Assembly (NCBI RefSeq): GCF_004358205.1 | Contig: NZ_SMYO01000008.1 | Span: 124,001 to 188,000, forward strand | DNA from: Bacillus salipaludis | GTDB taxonomy: Bacteria > Bacillota > Bacilli > Bacillales_B > DSM-18226 | Reading direction: 5' to 3' | Length of the DNA stretch: 64,000 bases | Part shown: one piece after another, positions 52,327 to 61,738 of the stretch | Layout: every line of letters begins with the position of its first letter | Position numbering within the stretch: the first letter of the stretch is position 1 | The notes under the pieces: generated by a model | What the model was told of the DNA's origin: nothing | Seen by the model: the letters and a program-made list of their open reading frames with translations, nothing else | Databases searched by the model: none | Position numbers and translations under genes: made by a program

Positions 52327-53394
52327 TCATGAGCTCAGTCCGTTAATTTCGTTCACAAGAGTCTGCAATGCATCCCCCATTTTTGACTGTTCCATATTCC
52401 TGCGGATTTCTCCACTTTTTTTCTGCAAAGTCTCCAACTGATCAACGAAAGTTTCCATCGTTAAGTTTTCTTCCTTTAACGTTATAGAGTACCCTTCTCC
52501 TTCGAAGGCTTTGGCATTTAAAATTTGATCCCCGCGGCTTTGTTCTAGACCTAAAGGGATAATAAGCATCGGGATTTTTAAAGCTAGAAATTCAAAAATG
52601 GAATTGGAACCGCCTCTAGTTATAACTAAATCCGTAGCAGCTAGAATATCAGGCAGCTCATCATGTATATATTCAAATTGCTTATACCCTGGCACAGATG
52701 AATAACTCGAATCCATATTATTTTTTCCACATAAATGCACAATTTGGTACTCAGCGGCAAGCTTTTTTAGAGCCCCTCTTACAGCCTCATTAATTTTTTT
52801 CGCCCCCAAACTTCCACCCATAATTGTCAAAATCGGCCGGTTATCATGAAATCCGAGAAACCTTCTGCCCTTTTCCTCTGAACCTTTAAAAATTTCTCTT
52901 CGAATCGGCGACCCGATCACGGAAGTCTTTTGTGCCGGAAAATACTTTTTAGTTTCTTCAAATGAAGTAAAGATTTTGGTTGCAAACCTTTGTGAAATTT
53001 TATTGGCCAAGCCTGGGGTAATATCACTTTCATGGATAAAAATTGGAATTTTTAATGACCTAGCAGCGATGATAACCGGCACGGATACAAACCCGCCTTT
53101 AGAAAAAACAAGATTCGGTTTTATCTTTTTCAAAGCCTTCCTCGCATCGAGACAGCCTTTTAATACACGAAAAACATCCATTACATTTTCAACATCTATG
53201 TATCTTCTTAGCTTCCCGCTGCTTATTCCGTGATAAGGGATATTGATTTTTGAAATTAACTCTTTTTCAATCCCATTTTTCGAACCAATATATTGAATAT
53301 TCCAGTCATTACCGATCTCCTTAATGATAGCAATATTAGGTGTTACGTGGCCGGCTGAGCCTCCACCAGTAAACACAATCGTCTTTTTTGACAT
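52327..53394 (-). CDS. murG: MurG-like undecaprenyl-PP-MurNAc-pentapeptide GlcNAc transferase
   Basis: A 355-residue GT28 glycosyltransferase that makes lipid II from lipid I on the inner face of the membrane. Motifs: FTGGGSAGHVTPNIAI at the start (G-loop 1), VFSKGGFVSVPVIIAA, HESDITPGLANK, MGGSLGAKKINEAV and VITRGGSNSIFEFLAL with the sugar-nucleotide binding Glu. The ATG at 53394 has AGGAGG four bases upstream; the longer ORF has none. It stands outside any dcw cluster, so it may be an extra copy, as is known in the B. cereus group. Confidence 0.87.
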   Translation of the reverse strand: MSKKTIVFTGGGSAGHVTPNIAIIKEIGNDWNIQYIGSKNGIEKELISKINIPYHGISSGKLRRYIDVENVMDVFRVLKGCLDARKALKKIKPNLVFSKGGFVSVPVIIAARSLKIPIFIHESDITPGLANKISQRFATKIFTSFEETKKYFPAQKTSVIGSPIRREIFKGSEEKGRRFLGFHDNRPILTIMGGSLGAKKINEAVRGALKKLAAEYQIVHLCGKNNMDSSYSSVPGYKQFEYIHDELPDILAATDLVITRGGSNSIFEFLALKIPMLIIPLGLEQSRGDQILNAKAFEGEGYSITLKEENLTMETFVDQLETLQKKSGEIRRNMEQSKMGDALQTLVNEINGLSS

Positions 53395-53628
53395 AAATCC
53401 TCCTGATAACAAAGCATTTTTAGTATTGATTATATGGGAACATAAGCCTACAATGCCACTGTCTGAATTGAATAGTTTATCATAAATGGAGAACAAAGTT
53501 TATAGATTACTCGATTTCAACCATTATTCACAGTTATTCTCCCTTCTATCAATAAAAAACATTTCATATTCCATTTTATTTTGGGAAAAATAATCCCGAC
53601 TGACTAAATGTTGGGGGAAATTTGAAAT

Positions 53629-54120
53629 ATGAAAACAAAACTTACCACCTTTGCGTTAATTCTTTTATTCCTTATCTCAATCGCTTTAGAGACAGAGGCG
53701 CTGAGCTTCAATAAATTACCAATCAAACATTCATCGATGCAATGGTCCGTGGAAGTAGCAGTTCCCGGGCATGGCAAGGGACTGGCTAAATCCAAAAAGG
53801 GAAAGTTTAATACTTATTCTTTAGAGGTCCATAACATTGGTAAAAAGGTAAATTCAGTGGAAGTGTTTATGTATCGGAATGAACCAAATTCCACGACAAA
53901 GTTCTCTCTTTTTGGATGCCCTGATGGGGAAGAGTGCACCGAAGGCCGCTTTGAACAGGCAATCTCTTTAGCCAAACAATTGAATAAGGGTAAACCTTTT
54001 CGTTTTGAAAATTTTCCTTTGACTGATAAAGCTACAGAATTAGAGGTAGAAGTGATTTGGACACAAAAGGGCCAAGAAGGCAGGCCATTAAAAGAAACCT
54101 TTACCTTCGCTGTGGAGTAA
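53629..54120 (+). CDS. Secreted protein of unknown function
   Basis: A 163-residue protein with a signal peptide (KLTTFALILLFLISIALETEA, residues ~4-24) and a beta-rich mature domain with two Cys close together (LFGCPDGEECTEG). It ends in WTQKGQEGRPLKETFTFAVE. No lipobox and no named family recognised. Monocistronic, with a strong terminator right after the stop. Confidence 0.62.
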   Translation: MKTKLTTFALILLFLISIALETEALSFNKLPIKHSSMQWSVEVAVPGHGKGLAKSKKGKFNTYSLEVHNIGKKVNSVEVFMYRNEPNSTTKFSLFGCPDGEECTEGRFEQAISLAKQLNKGKPFRFENFPLTDKATELEVEVIWTQKGQEGRPLKETFTFAVE

Positions 54121-54150
54121 AAAAGGCATCGCATTGCACGATGCCTTTTA
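54119..54150 (+). terminator. Terminator after the 53629 gene
   Basis: AAAAGGCATCG pairs with CGATGCCTTTT around seven bases. Confidence 0.88.
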
Positions 54151-54215
54151 ATACACCTTTCCTTTTGGTTTTATTCTCTATCTAAATCCTTTAATTTTCA
54201 ATCTTTAAAACTTCT

Positions 54216-55109
54216 CTATTTTTTCTCAAATTCCCTCATCCAGTACCTAATTGAGGAGCTAAATTCCCCTGCTTCCGGCGTTTCTCGTTTCGTGATGACA
54301 TAGGTAAAAGAATCAGGAAGATTGATTTTATCCGGTTTTATCTCAACCATTTTTCCATTTTTTAATTCTTCCTGAACAATCGATAACGGTAAATAGGAAA
54401 TACCCAGTCCCGTTTCGATAAACCGCTTGGTAATTTCCATTTGAGTAACAGGGATTGTCCGAATTCTTGGATAGTATCTTTTAATCTCTGACAGTAGCGT
54501 GTCCCAATAGGCTGGATGGTTATCGGTTAATAACCTGAATTGCTGAAGAACGTTCTCCTCATTTATATGCGTCTGTTCCTGTTCTTTTCCCTCCAGATTT
54601 GGAGCCACCATAATTACTGGATCACGATGAATAATTTCATAAAACAGATCTGTTTGAATCGGTTTCATCCTTGATAACCCAATGTCAGCTTTGCCAAGGC
54701 TTATATCTTCACCAATCTCAAAAGAACGAACAACATTGATGATCACCTCAATATCCGGGTGTTGTTCGATAAAAGTCCGCAAAAATATTGGGAGAACAGA
54801 TGCAGCGATTTGAGGGGCCACCGCAATCGTCAGTTTACGATTGTATCCTTGTTTCCATCCTTCGAATTCCTCCATCTCATCGTCATATCTATTCAAAATT
54901 TTGAGGGCAGACGAGAGGAACCTAGAACCTGCCGAAGTAAGAGTGACATTTTTCCCTGTCCGTACAAATAAAGAAATGTGCAAATACTCCTCCAACCTCT
55001 TTATGTGCTTGGTAACAGCTGGTTGTGTCAAAAATAATTCCTCCGCTGCTTTCCGGAAATTTTCATATTTAGCCGCTAGGATAAATGTTTTTAACCACTT
55101 TATATCCAT
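54216..55109 (-). CDS. LysR-family transcriptional regulator
   Basis: A 297-residue LTTR. The helix-turn-helix is in residues 1-60 (WLKTFILAAKYENFRKAAEE, LTQPAVTKHIKRLEEYL) and the substrate-binding domain follows (LTIAVAPQIAASVLPIFLRT, GLGISYLPLS). It is divergent from a methyltransferase gene with 123 bases between them; LysR proteins usually control the divergent neighbour, so that gene is its likely target. The ribosome site is weak. Confidence 0.88.
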   Translation of the reverse strand: MDIKWLKTFILAAKYENFRKAAEELFLTQPAVTKHIKRLEEYLHISLFVRTGKNVTLTSAGSRFLSSALKILNRYDDEMEEFEGWKQGYNRKLTIAVAPQIAASVLPIFLRTFIEQHPDIEVIINVVRSFEIGEDISLGKADIGLSRMKPIQTDLFYEIIHRDPVIMVAPNLEGKEQEQTHINEENVLQQFRLLTDNHPAYWDTLLSEIKRYYPRIRTIPVTQMEITKRFIETGLGISYLPLSIVQEELKNGKMVEIKPDKINLPDSFTYVITKRETPEAGEFSSSIRYWMREFEKK

Positions 55110-55232
55110 TTCACTTACAGTCCTTTATTTAATAACGAAGGGTTATTGATTTTATTGAAATTTGTTAATTTTCATTATATAGGAACTCTTTTATAATTCA
55201 TATTAAGTTACATTCAAAAGGGGCTGATTAGA

Positions 55233-55919
55233 TTGAACGAGACAACAAATAGGATTAAAAGAAAATTTGACGAAAATGCACTGAATTATGATCATCAAAG
55301 AAGAAAGTTAATTCCATGTTTTGATGACTTCTACTCCATTCCCGTTTCAATCATTCAGACTAAAACTGAAGCCCCATCCGTTCTGGACATTGGTGCAGGA
55401 ACAGGACTATTTTCTTTTTTTCTAAAAGAAAAATATCCAAATGCCCGTATGACATTGATTGATTTATCAGAAAAAATGATGGATGTTTCAAGGGAGCGTT
55501 TTAGCTGCCACCAGGATATCCGCTACATTGTTGCAGATTATACTAACTATAGGTTTGAAGAGAAGTTTGATGTCGTAATCTCATCCCTTTCCATCCACCA
55601 TCTTTCAGATGAAGAGAAACAAAAATTATATGATAGAATTTTCTTTTTGTTAAAAGAGGGCGGGATTTTCATAAACGCGGATCAAGTGCTGGGGAATACA
55701 CCATTTATTGAGTCGCTATACAAAAATGACTGGAAAAACAAAATCGAAAAAAGCGGTTTAACGAAGCAAGAAATTGAGGCTGCTTATGACCGAACAAAGC
55801 TTGATAAAATGGCTGCGCTTGGGGAACAAATCAAATGGTTGAAAGCTAGCGGTTTTCAAGATGTTGATTGCATCTATAAATACTATAATTTTGTCGTTTT
55901 ATTTGGCAGAAAGCTTTAA
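55233..55919 (+). CDS. Class I SAM-dependent methyltransferase
   Basis: A 228-residue methyltransferase. Motif I is VLDIGAGTGLFSFFL near residue 50, an acidic motif II follows in MTLIDLSEKMMDVSRERF, and SSLSIHHLSDEEKQKLYDRI is motif IV/V. It resembles small-molecule methyltransferases of bacilli; the substrate is unknown. TTG 55233 has AAAAGGGG upstream. It is divergent from, and probably regulated by, the LysR gene. Confidence 0.87.
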   Translation: MNETTNRIKRKFDENALNYDHQRRKLIPCFDDFYSIPVSIIQTKTEAPSVLDIGAGTGLFSFFLKEKYPNARMTLIDLSEKMMDVSRERFSCHQDIRYIVADYTNYRFEEKFDVVISSLSIHHLSDEEKQKLYDRIFFLLKEGGIFINADQVLGNTPFIESLYKNDWKNKIEKSGLTKQEIEAAYDRTKLDKMAALGEQIKWLKASGFQDVDCIYKYYNFVVLFGRKL

Positions 55920-55975
55920 ATATTTTACTTGATATGGCTTTTAGATTAAAGTTCCACCTTATTACAATGCAACAG

Positions 55976-56008
55976 GGGCACCAAGCCATTATCACTTGGT
56001 GCCCTTTA
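55976..56008 (+). terminator. Terminator after the methyltransferase gene
   Basis: GGGCACCAAG pairs with CTTGGTGCCC, then TTTACG. Confidence 0.75.
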
Positions 56009-56017
56009 CGTTTTAGT

Positions 56018-56320
56018 TTAATCATCATACGGCCAAATATAAAAGATAGCAGAGACACCCTCGCTAGCTGCTTCATCATAACACTCAAGTGCATCCTCAT
56101 TTTCAGAATCATCTTCATACTGTTCACGAGTAGCAATAAACTGTTCCTCTACCGTAATTACTTCCCAGCCTTCATTGGTTATGTAGTTTTTTGCTTTTGC
56201 TAATGCGAAGTTAACATCAATTGAATCCACCCAGCAACAGACAACTGCACCGGCACATTCCTTTTTTTCGGGATTTTCTGCTAAGGGTATGGCGTCAAAA
56301 GTAAAATAATAAATCGGCAT
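56018..56320 (-). CDS. Small acidic protein of unknown function
   Basis: A 100-residue protein with MPIYYFTFDAIPLAENPEKK, a VVCCWVDS strand and a strongly acidic C-terminal half (EQYEDDSENEDALECYDEA) ending IFYIWPYDD. The layout suggests a small alpha/beta domain. It is cytoplasmic and stands 30 bases after a pentapeptide-repeat gene, so the two may be one operon. Family not recognised. Confidence 0.65.
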   Translation of the reverse strand: MPIYYFTFDAIPLAENPEKKECAGAVVCCWVDSIDVNFALAKAKNYITNEGWEVITVEEQFIATREQYEDDSENEDALECYDEAASEGVSAIFYIWPYDD

Positions 56321-56349
56321 TGTATACTCCCTTAAATAATCTCTGTCTC

Positions 56350-57228
56350 TTATTTATTTTCTTTAGTAAGCCAATGGGCTGGGCGGGTAAGTGTTTGCGG
56401 TAATTTTGTGTTTACATCGCCCTTTGCTGCGTTGATTTGAGCCTGCGTGAGAAATATCGTTCCGATTAAGTTAGCTCCACTAATATCTGCGTCGCGGAAG
56501 TCCGCACCAATCAGATCCGACCCTCTTAAATCGGCATCCTTAAGATTTGCTGCAATGAGACATGCTCCTCTTAAATTCGCACCTTGGAGATTAACCTTTC
56601 GAAGATTTGCTCCAAACAAATCAGCTCCCCGACCGTAGGTTTTTCGAGAGCTTTTCGATCCGTTCTTCTTGCCCCCTGACTCAGTACGTACTAGTTCACT
56701 AGTCTTAAGGAGCAACACATTTACCTCTGCCCGATGTGCAGGCAAATCTAGTTCCATTAGAGATTCGGGATCAAGAAAGGTAAGCTCCTCTGTTTTCTGA
56801 AGCATGGATTTGAGCTCTTTGTGGATGGAATGAGTTTCCTTTAACATTAGCGCTTCGTTTAAATACAAGAGCATCTCATGAAGCTGCTGCATCACTGGAA
56901 ACACATCAAACATTTGTTTCGCAGATTGAGGATTCTCGCGCCAGTCGTTCCCTTCAAAAGTAATTTGAGAAACCTTTTGACCAGCACCAAAGCATTCATA
57001 TACCGTGCAGCCTTTAAAGCCCATTTTCCTTAAATCTTTATGGATACCGCAGCGAAAATCCGCTTGAAGATTCGAGCAAGGACAGCCGCCTTCTTTTCCT
57101 ACTGCAAAGTCTGCTGAGGCTGCGAACGGTAAGGCAACGCAGCACAAACCAAAACAATTGCTGCAGTCAGAACGGAGAATCTCTGGACTAATGCTGTGAT
57201 TACTTGAATGGAGTTGATTTTTAGACAA
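56350..57228 (-). CDS. Pentapeptide-repeat protein with Cys-rich N-terminal domain
   Basis: A ~292-residue protein in two parts. The N-terminal ~95 residues hold nine or more Cys (SDCSNCFGLCC, then GGCPCSNLQADFRCGIHKDL), which suggests a metal-binding site. The C-terminal ~90 residues are pentapeptide repeats of the A(D/N)LxG type (ADLFGANLRKVNLQGANLRG) that form a right-handed beta helix. I know this Cys-plus-pentapeptide form from other bacilli, without a function. TTG 57228 suits the ribosome site AAAGGA; GTG 57237 is too close to it. Confidence 0.78.
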   Translation of the reverse strand: MSKNQLHSSNHSISPEILRSDCSNCFGLCCVALPFAASADFAVGKEGGCPCSNLQADFRCGIHKDLRKMGFKGCTVYECFGAGQKVSQITFEGNDWRENPQSAKQMFDVFPVMQQLHEMLLYLNEALMLKETHSIHKELKSMLQKTEELTFLDPESLMELDLPAHRAEVNVLLLKTSELVRTESGGKKNGSKSSRKTYGRGADLFGANLRKVNLQGANLRGACLIAANLKDADLRGSDLIGADFRDADISGANLIGTIFLTQAQINAAKGDVNTKLPQTLTRPAHWLTKENK

Positions 57229-57259
57229 AATGTGCACTTCCTTTAGAGGATTGTTCTAT

Positions 57260-57514
57260 TTATTTTTGGATTAAGCCTGTTTTAAATTCCATTCCTAGAA
57301 GGACGAACAAGATTCCAATGGCAAAATGAATTTTCTTTTCGGCTATTTTTGTTTTTTCTAAAATCCAAAAGATAGCTAGGTATAATAATAAATTAAATAA
57401 AAATCTAACCCAGATCGGGGAACCTTCAAAAAACAGATCAGGAAACCGATCCCTAAGACCACCCAAAATCCCAATGACAAGAAACAATAAAGGTATTCTT
57501 AATTTCCAATACAT
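57260..57514 (-). CDS. Small three-helix membrane protein
   Basis: An 84-residue protein starting MYWKLRIPLLFLVIGILGGL with helices near 5-20, 38-55 and 62-76. The ATG at 57514 has AGGTGG six bases upstream; the earlier Met codons do not. No family recognised. The 50-base gap on both sides suggests it could be co-transcribed with neighbouring minus-strand genes. Confidence 0.6.
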   Translation of the reverse strand: MYWKLRIPLLFLVIGILGGLRDRFPDLFFEGSPIWVRFLFNLLLYLAIFWILEKTKIAEKKIHFAIGILFVLLGMEFKTGLIQK

Positions 57515-57564
57515 CCCCATCCACCTAATCATACTATTTATTTCAAAAGTTTGTCCTACAATTT

Positions 57565-57804
57565 TTAACGCCTTGATCTTTTTGAAAAATACGAAAACAA
57601 TATAACTAATATGCCGGTTAATTGAACACTAAAACCTATTAAGGTGATGACAATTGAACGCGACATATAATCATAATAATAAAAAGTTCCATCCTCTGGA
57701 TATTTAATATAATCAGTCCATTCCTCTGCAATGTTTGGACTATACAACATAAAAGCTAACCCGATAATGATAAAACAGGCTCCTAATGAGTATTTACTAC
57801 CCAT
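57565..57804 (-). CDS. Small two-helix membrane protein
   Basis: A 79-residue protein with helices near residues 6-22 (LGACFIIIGLAFMLY) and 52-72 (VITLIGFSVQLTGILVILFS) and a Tyr/Asp-rich outer loop between. AGGGAG lies upstream of ATG 57804. Family not recognised. Confidence 0.62.
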   Translation of the reverse strand: MGSKYSLGACFIIIGLAFMLYSPNIAEEWTDYIKYPEDGTFYYYDYMSRSIVITLIGFSVQLTGILVILFSYFSKRSRR

Positions 57805-58100
57805 TTGATCTAGCTCCCTTCCTAATTAAACACGAATCAAAAATTATTCTAGTAAACTTATATTCGACACTATTCCATTTTTATCCTCCATTTTAACAAA
57901 AAATGGGTTTATAAAAAGAACCCCTTTGAAATGGTCCTTTATAATGAATGATTTATCTCATTTTTTTCTTTTCTTCTCATGATAAAAAATTAATGAATTG
58001 AGACAAAAATACCATTTCTTATTTTTCCAGTAAAAACCACCTGACAAATGGAACCGCTTCCATTAAAATAAAAATATAAATAGGAGAGGGGATAGAAACA

Positions 58101-58232
58101 ATGGAACTTTTATTTGAACTACGTGTATACAATCAGTCTGAAGAACCTTGTGAAGAAAACATCCCAAATAAAGAAATTGAAGAGAATTTCGATATCCCCG
58201 ATTATGATTATAATAAAAGATTGTGGTTTTAA
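58101..58232 (+). CDS. Small acidic protein, 43 residues
   Basis: ATG 58101 has GGAGAGGGG upstream and opens a 43-codon frame (MELLFELRVYNQSEEPCEEN start, ending DYDYNKRLWF), strongly acidic, without a membrane segment. A terminator hairpin follows 20 bases after the stop. Too short for usual ORF lists; the ribosome site and terminator support it. Unknown function. Confidence 0.6.
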   Translation: MELLFELRVYNQSEEPCEENIPNKEIEENFDIPDYDYNKRLWF

Positions 58233-58251
58233 TATAAAATAGGGTTGTAAT

Positions 58252-58287
58252 AAGAGCTTGAGGTAATCCTCAGGCTCTTTATTATTT
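58252..58287 (+). terminator. Terminator after the 43-residue gene
   Basis: AAGAGC-GAGG pairs with CCTC-GCTCTT around TAAT, followed by TATTATTT. Confidence 0.78.
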
Positions 58288-58402
58288 CTCATCCATTCCA
58301 TTATAAAAATCAAGCTCATTTTAAAATATGGTCTAAATTGAATCTTTCTAAAATATTTTATATGAAGAATACCCAAAATCATATGAAATAGGAGAGAGTA
58401 AA

Positions 58403-58627
58403 ATGTTTGTTGTTTATTTTTTTGAAAACAAAAATCTTTTATTAACGCAGCTTCTTCAACGTGTTCCATCGGTTGGCGAGGATTTAAAAATTAAAGGCCG
58501 TAAAGGAAAGGTTTCGAGTGTTACTAGCGTGGATGAGCAAAAGTTCCAGGTGCAAATTGTTTTGGAAACCGTTAATAAAAACAAGCTTGCGGCAGTTGTA
58601 GATAATTCTAAAAAGAAAAAAAGATAA
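58403..58627 (+). CDS. Small basic protein, 74 residues
   Basis: A 74-residue protein: MFVVYFFENKNLLLTQLLQR, then a central VGEDLKIKGRKGKVSSVTSV strand pair and a Lys-rich tail. The pattern recalls a single small beta-barrel (KOW/SH3-like) but is too short to be sure. ATAGGAGAG lies upstream and a terminator follows. Family not recognised. Confidence 0.65.
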   Translation: MFVVYFFENKNLLLTQLLQRVPSVGEDLKIKGRKGKVSSVTSVDEQKFQVQIVLETVNKNKLAAVVDNSKKKKR

Positions 58628-58638
58628 CAAAAAACCTT

Positions 58639-58670
58639 TAGAGCACACATTTTTGTGTGCTCTTTCAATT
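58639..58670 (+). terminator. Terminator after the 74-residue gene
   Basis: AGAGCACACA pairs with TGTGTGCTCT, then TTCAATTT. Confidence 0.78.
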
Positions 58671-58790
58671 TGCCGCAGCAATATACTATTTAAGCACTAT
58701 GAGTCAAAACTCTATACTAAATCGCTGAGATTTACATAAGTTTTTACTTCATATGGAAAAATAACATTAAAAACAAAAGAGGGAAAATCC

Positions 58791-59132
58791 TTGAAAAAGC
58801 TACTTATTAGTTTGGCCTTGTCAGTTGTTTTTTGCTCAGAAATCATTGTTCCAAGAAATTTATTGAATACAGCATACGCACAACGGAAGCCTATTCCTCC
58901 CTATGCGAAGTGGGGAGTTTTTGCGATGAAGAAGACAAAAGAAAAGTATCCGAAGGCACAAATTATTGACTACCTTCATATTGGCAGAATCAGTGGCCCC
59001 ACAACTTCTACGGAAAAATTCAAGCTTTGGTTAAAAGAAAATGGAAAGGAATTTGGGGTTTTTATCGATATTGAGTTTAACAACCAAACAGAGCAAGTAA
59101 AGAAGGTTACTTTAAAAGAGACACCTAAATAA
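58791..59132 (+). CDS. Secreted DUF3889 protein (YqzG/YhdC-like)
   Basis: A 113-residue protein with a signal peptide (residues 1-29, ending AYA) and a DUF3889 domain: PIPPYAKWGVFAMKKTKEKY, then QIIDYLHIGRISG, and a late FGVFIDIEFNNQTEQVKKV. Such proteins (YqzG, YhdC) are common in bacilli and have no known role; the fold resembles PepSY-like domains. TTG 58791 has AGAGGGA upstream. Confidence 0.78.
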   Translation: MKKLLISLALSVVFCSEIIVPRNLLNTAYAQRKPIPPYAKWGVFAMKKTKEKYPKAQIIDYLHIGRISGPTTSTEKFKLWLKENGKEFGVFIDIEFNNQTEQVKKVTLKETPK

Positions 59133-59262
59133 TGGGGGATTTTAATAACTCGACTATCTCAGTCGAGTTCTGGTAAGTTAAACTATTTTTGTTCCGTTAT
59201 TTGATCCAATTAACTTTCAATCTTTTTACTTGTTCATTTTTGGAAGAACGGCTTCCTCATCA

Positions 59263-59424
59263 GGCAATGAAACAGTCTTTCTTTTCCCTTTTTCCTGTTT
59301 GTTGACCCTAATCGGGCAATGAAACAGTCTTTCTTTTCCCTTTTTCATGTTTGTTGACCCTCATCGGGCAATGAAACAGCTTTTCTTTTCCCTTTCTTAT
59401 GTGTGTTGACCCTTATAGGGCAAT
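59263..59424. repeat. Tandem 52-bp repeats upstream of lutB
   Basis: GGCAATGAAACAG starts at 59263, 59315 and 59367, and GGCAAT again at 59419, exactly 52 bp apart. Each unit holds TTTCTTTTCCCTTT and TTGACCCT(A/C/T)AT. Three full units and one partial unit fill most of the 399-bp gap before lutB. No ORF is present. Confidence 0.82.
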
Positions 59425-59531
59425 ATACTGGCCTCGTATACATACTCAATTAATTATGGTAATCTATTTAGTTATAATAAGAATATTTAGATAAATTATA
59501 AAAATCAGCTCATTATTAGGGGGGAAGAATT

Positions 59532-60962
59532 ATGCCGATGAAAATTGGAACGGAAGCTTTTAATCATCGGGTAGATGCCGGAATTAACAACGCGTTTATG
59601 AGAGGTGCAGTATCCAGTGCTCAGGATAACTTAAGTTCAAGGAAGCTAATGGCGGCGGAAGAGCTTGGCAACTGGGAGGAATGGCGTTCACACGGTGAAG
59701 AAATCCGTAAACACGTGCTAGAAAACCTGGATTTTTATTTATATCAATTAAGTGAAAATGTCGCAAGCAGAGGCGGCCATGTCTATTTTGCAAAAACAGC
59801 GGATGACGCAAATCAATATATTCGTAGAATAGTTGAAACGAAACAAGGTAAAAAGGTTGTTAAGTCCAAATCAATGGTTACAGAAGAAATTAATTTGAAT
59901 GCCTGCTTAGAAAGTGCAGGCTGTGAGGTCATTGAAACCGATTTAGGAGAATATATACTGCAATTGGATGACCATGATCTTCCCTCCCATATCGTCGGCC
60001 CTGCCATGCATAAAAATAAAGAGCAAATCAGGGAAGTTTTTGTGAAAAAATTAAACTATCAAAAGTCAGACAAGCCTGAAGAGATGGCCTTGCATGCCCG
60101 TGAAACACTCCGCAACGAATATTTAACCGCTGATATCGGCATTACTGGCTGTAATTTTGCCATTGCAGAAACAGGTTCCATCTGCTTAGTAACAAATGAA
60201 GGAAATGCGGATTTGGTAACAGCTCTACCAAAAACCCAAATTACAGTGATGGGAATGGAAAGGCTTGTACCAACTCATGAAGAGTTGGATGTCCTTGTTA
60301 GCCTGCTAACAAGAAGCGCCGTCGGCCAAAAGCTGACAAGCTATGTTACCGTGTTATCGGGACCAAGAGATGAAGGCGATGCCGATGGACCGGACGAGTT
60401 TCATTTAGTGATTGTTGATAATGGCCGGGCAGATATTCTTGGCGGTGAGTTCCATTCAATTCTCCAATGCATCCGCTGTGCAGCTTGTGTGAATGTTTGT
60501 CCTGTATACCGTCATGTCGGGGGGCATTCTTACGGTTCTATTTACTCCGGACCAATCGGAGCGGTTTTATCACCATTACTAGGCGGTTACGATGACTACA
60601 AAGAGCTTCCCTATGCATCGACATTATGCGGGGCTTGTACGGAAGCCTGCCCGGTAAAAATACCGTTACACGAATTGCTTCATAAACATCGGCAAATCAT
60701 CGTCGAAAAAGAAGGAAGAGCACCCATTTCAGAAAAACTCGTAATGAAAGCATTCGGACTTGGTGCCGCTTCCCCCTCTCTTTATAAATTAGGATCAAAA
60801 CTTGCACCGTCTATGATGAATCCCTTTACTGTCGGAGATAAAATCTCAAAAGGCCCGGGCCCATTAAAGGCATGGACAGAAATTCGGGAATTTCCTGCGC
60901 CTAATAAAGAGCGCTTTCGTGATTGGTTTAAAAACCGTTCGAAAGGAGAGGACAGATCATGA
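59532..60962 (+). CDS. lutB: Lactate utilization iron-sulfur protein LutB
   Basis: A 476-residue cytoplasmic iron-sulfur protein of the L-lactate oxidation complex LutABC. The first ~320 residues are the LUD domain ([35 protein letters not shown]), followed by a double ferredoxin part with [12 protein letters not shown] and [19 protein letters not shown]. The ribosome site GGGGGGAA precedes ATG 59532. The usual upstream partner lutA is absent here; lutC follows with a four-base overlap. Confidence 0.93.
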   Translation: MPMKIGTEAFNHRVDAGINNAFMRGAVSSAQDNLSSRKLMAAEELGNWEEWRSHGEEIRKHVLENLDFYLYQLSENVASRGGHVYFAKTADDANQYIRRIVETKQGKKVVKSKSMVTEEINLNACLESAGCEVIETDLGEYILQLDDHDLPSHIVGPAMHKNKEQIREVFVKKLNYQKSDKPEEMALHARETLRNEYLTADIGITGCNFAIAETGSICLVTNEGNADLVTALPKTQITVMGMERLVPTHEELDVLVSLLTRSAVGQKLTSYVTVLSGPRDEGDADGPDEFHLVIVDNGRADILGGEFHSILQCIRCAACVNVCPVYRHVGGHSYGSIYSGPIGAVLSPLLGGYDDYKELPYASTLCGACTEACPVKIPLHELLHKHRQIIVEKEGRAPISEKLVMKAFGLGAASPSLYKLGSKLAPSMMNPFTVGDKISKGPGPLKAWTEIREFPAPNKERFRDWFKNRSKGEDRS

Positions 60963-61678
60963 AGGGTTCCATACAAAATAGGGATGAATTTCTTAGTAAT
61001 ATTGCTGGGCGTCTAGGAAGAGATTTAGTAACCGTGGGGGTAGAAAGGCCAAAGTGGAAATACTCCCCTCAGGATGCGGTATTAAAAGATGCAAGTTCAG
61101 ATGAGTTATTGGACGTTTTGAAACGACAATGTGGGAACATCCTTACAGACATTGTTATAACTAATAAAATCAAATTAGCTGGAACCATAAATAAAATGGT
61201 CGCCAATTATGGCGGCGGGCCGATCTTGTCGTGGAAAGATCCCCGCTTTGAGGAATATGGATTATCTCCCTTGTTTAATGAGAGATGGCCTGAGGAAGGG
61301 ATTGAATTTCAAGAGTGGGATTCTTCGATCGGAGAAGAAAATATTAAGCGGGCGGAACGGGCTAATATAGGAATTACGATAAGTGATATTACGCTTGCTG
61401 AATCCGGCACAGCTGTTCTTTTCAGCGGCAATGATAGGGGCCGGACTGTTAGCTTCTTACCTACCACTTCGATTATCCTGATTCCCAAAAGTACAATTGT
61501 TCCAAGAATGACCCAAGCAGCAAGAATGATACGGGAAAAAGTAGAACGTGGAGAGCATATTGCTTCCTGTATTAATTTTATTACAGGGCCAAGTAATTCC
61601 GCAGACATCGAGTCAAAGCTTGTGGTTGGTGTGCATGGGCCGGTTAAAGCGGGTTATATTGTTATTGAAGATTTATAG
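60959..61678 (+). CDS. lutC: Lactate utilization protein LutC
   Basis: A 239-residue LUD-domain protein, the third part of the L-lactate-oxidising complex. The core [20 protein letters not shown] with the [20 protein letters not shown] strand and a C-terminal [20 protein letters not shown] then [16 protein letters not shown] are the LutC signature. ATG 60959 overlaps the lutB stop (ATGA), so the two are translationally coupled. A terminator follows. Confidence 0.93.
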   Translation: MKGSIQNRDEFLSNIAGRLGRDLVTVGVERPKWKYSPQDAVLKDASSDELLDVLKRQCGNILTDIVITNKIKLAGTINKMVANYGGGPILSWKDPRFEEYGLSPLFNERWPEEGIEFQEWDSSIGEENIKRAERANIGITISDITLAESGTAVLFSGNDRGRTVSFLPTTSIILIPKSTIVPRMTQAARMIREKVERGEHIASCINFITGPSNSADIESKLVVGVHGPVKAGYIVIEDL

Positions 61679-61702
61679 GATTTTTGTCCTAAATCAAAAG
61701 AA

Positions 61703-61738
61703 AGGGCGCCCGGACTTTCCTGGCACCCTACTTTTTTA
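61703..61738 (+). terminator. Terminator after lutC
   Basis: AGGG-GCC-GG pairs with CC-GGC-CCCT, followed by ACTTTTTT. Confidence 0.8.

Noticed and set aside
59263..59424. CRISPR-like array
   Set aside because: The repeat period is regular but whole 52-bp units are nearly identical; there are no unique spacers between conserved repeats and no cas genes nearby.
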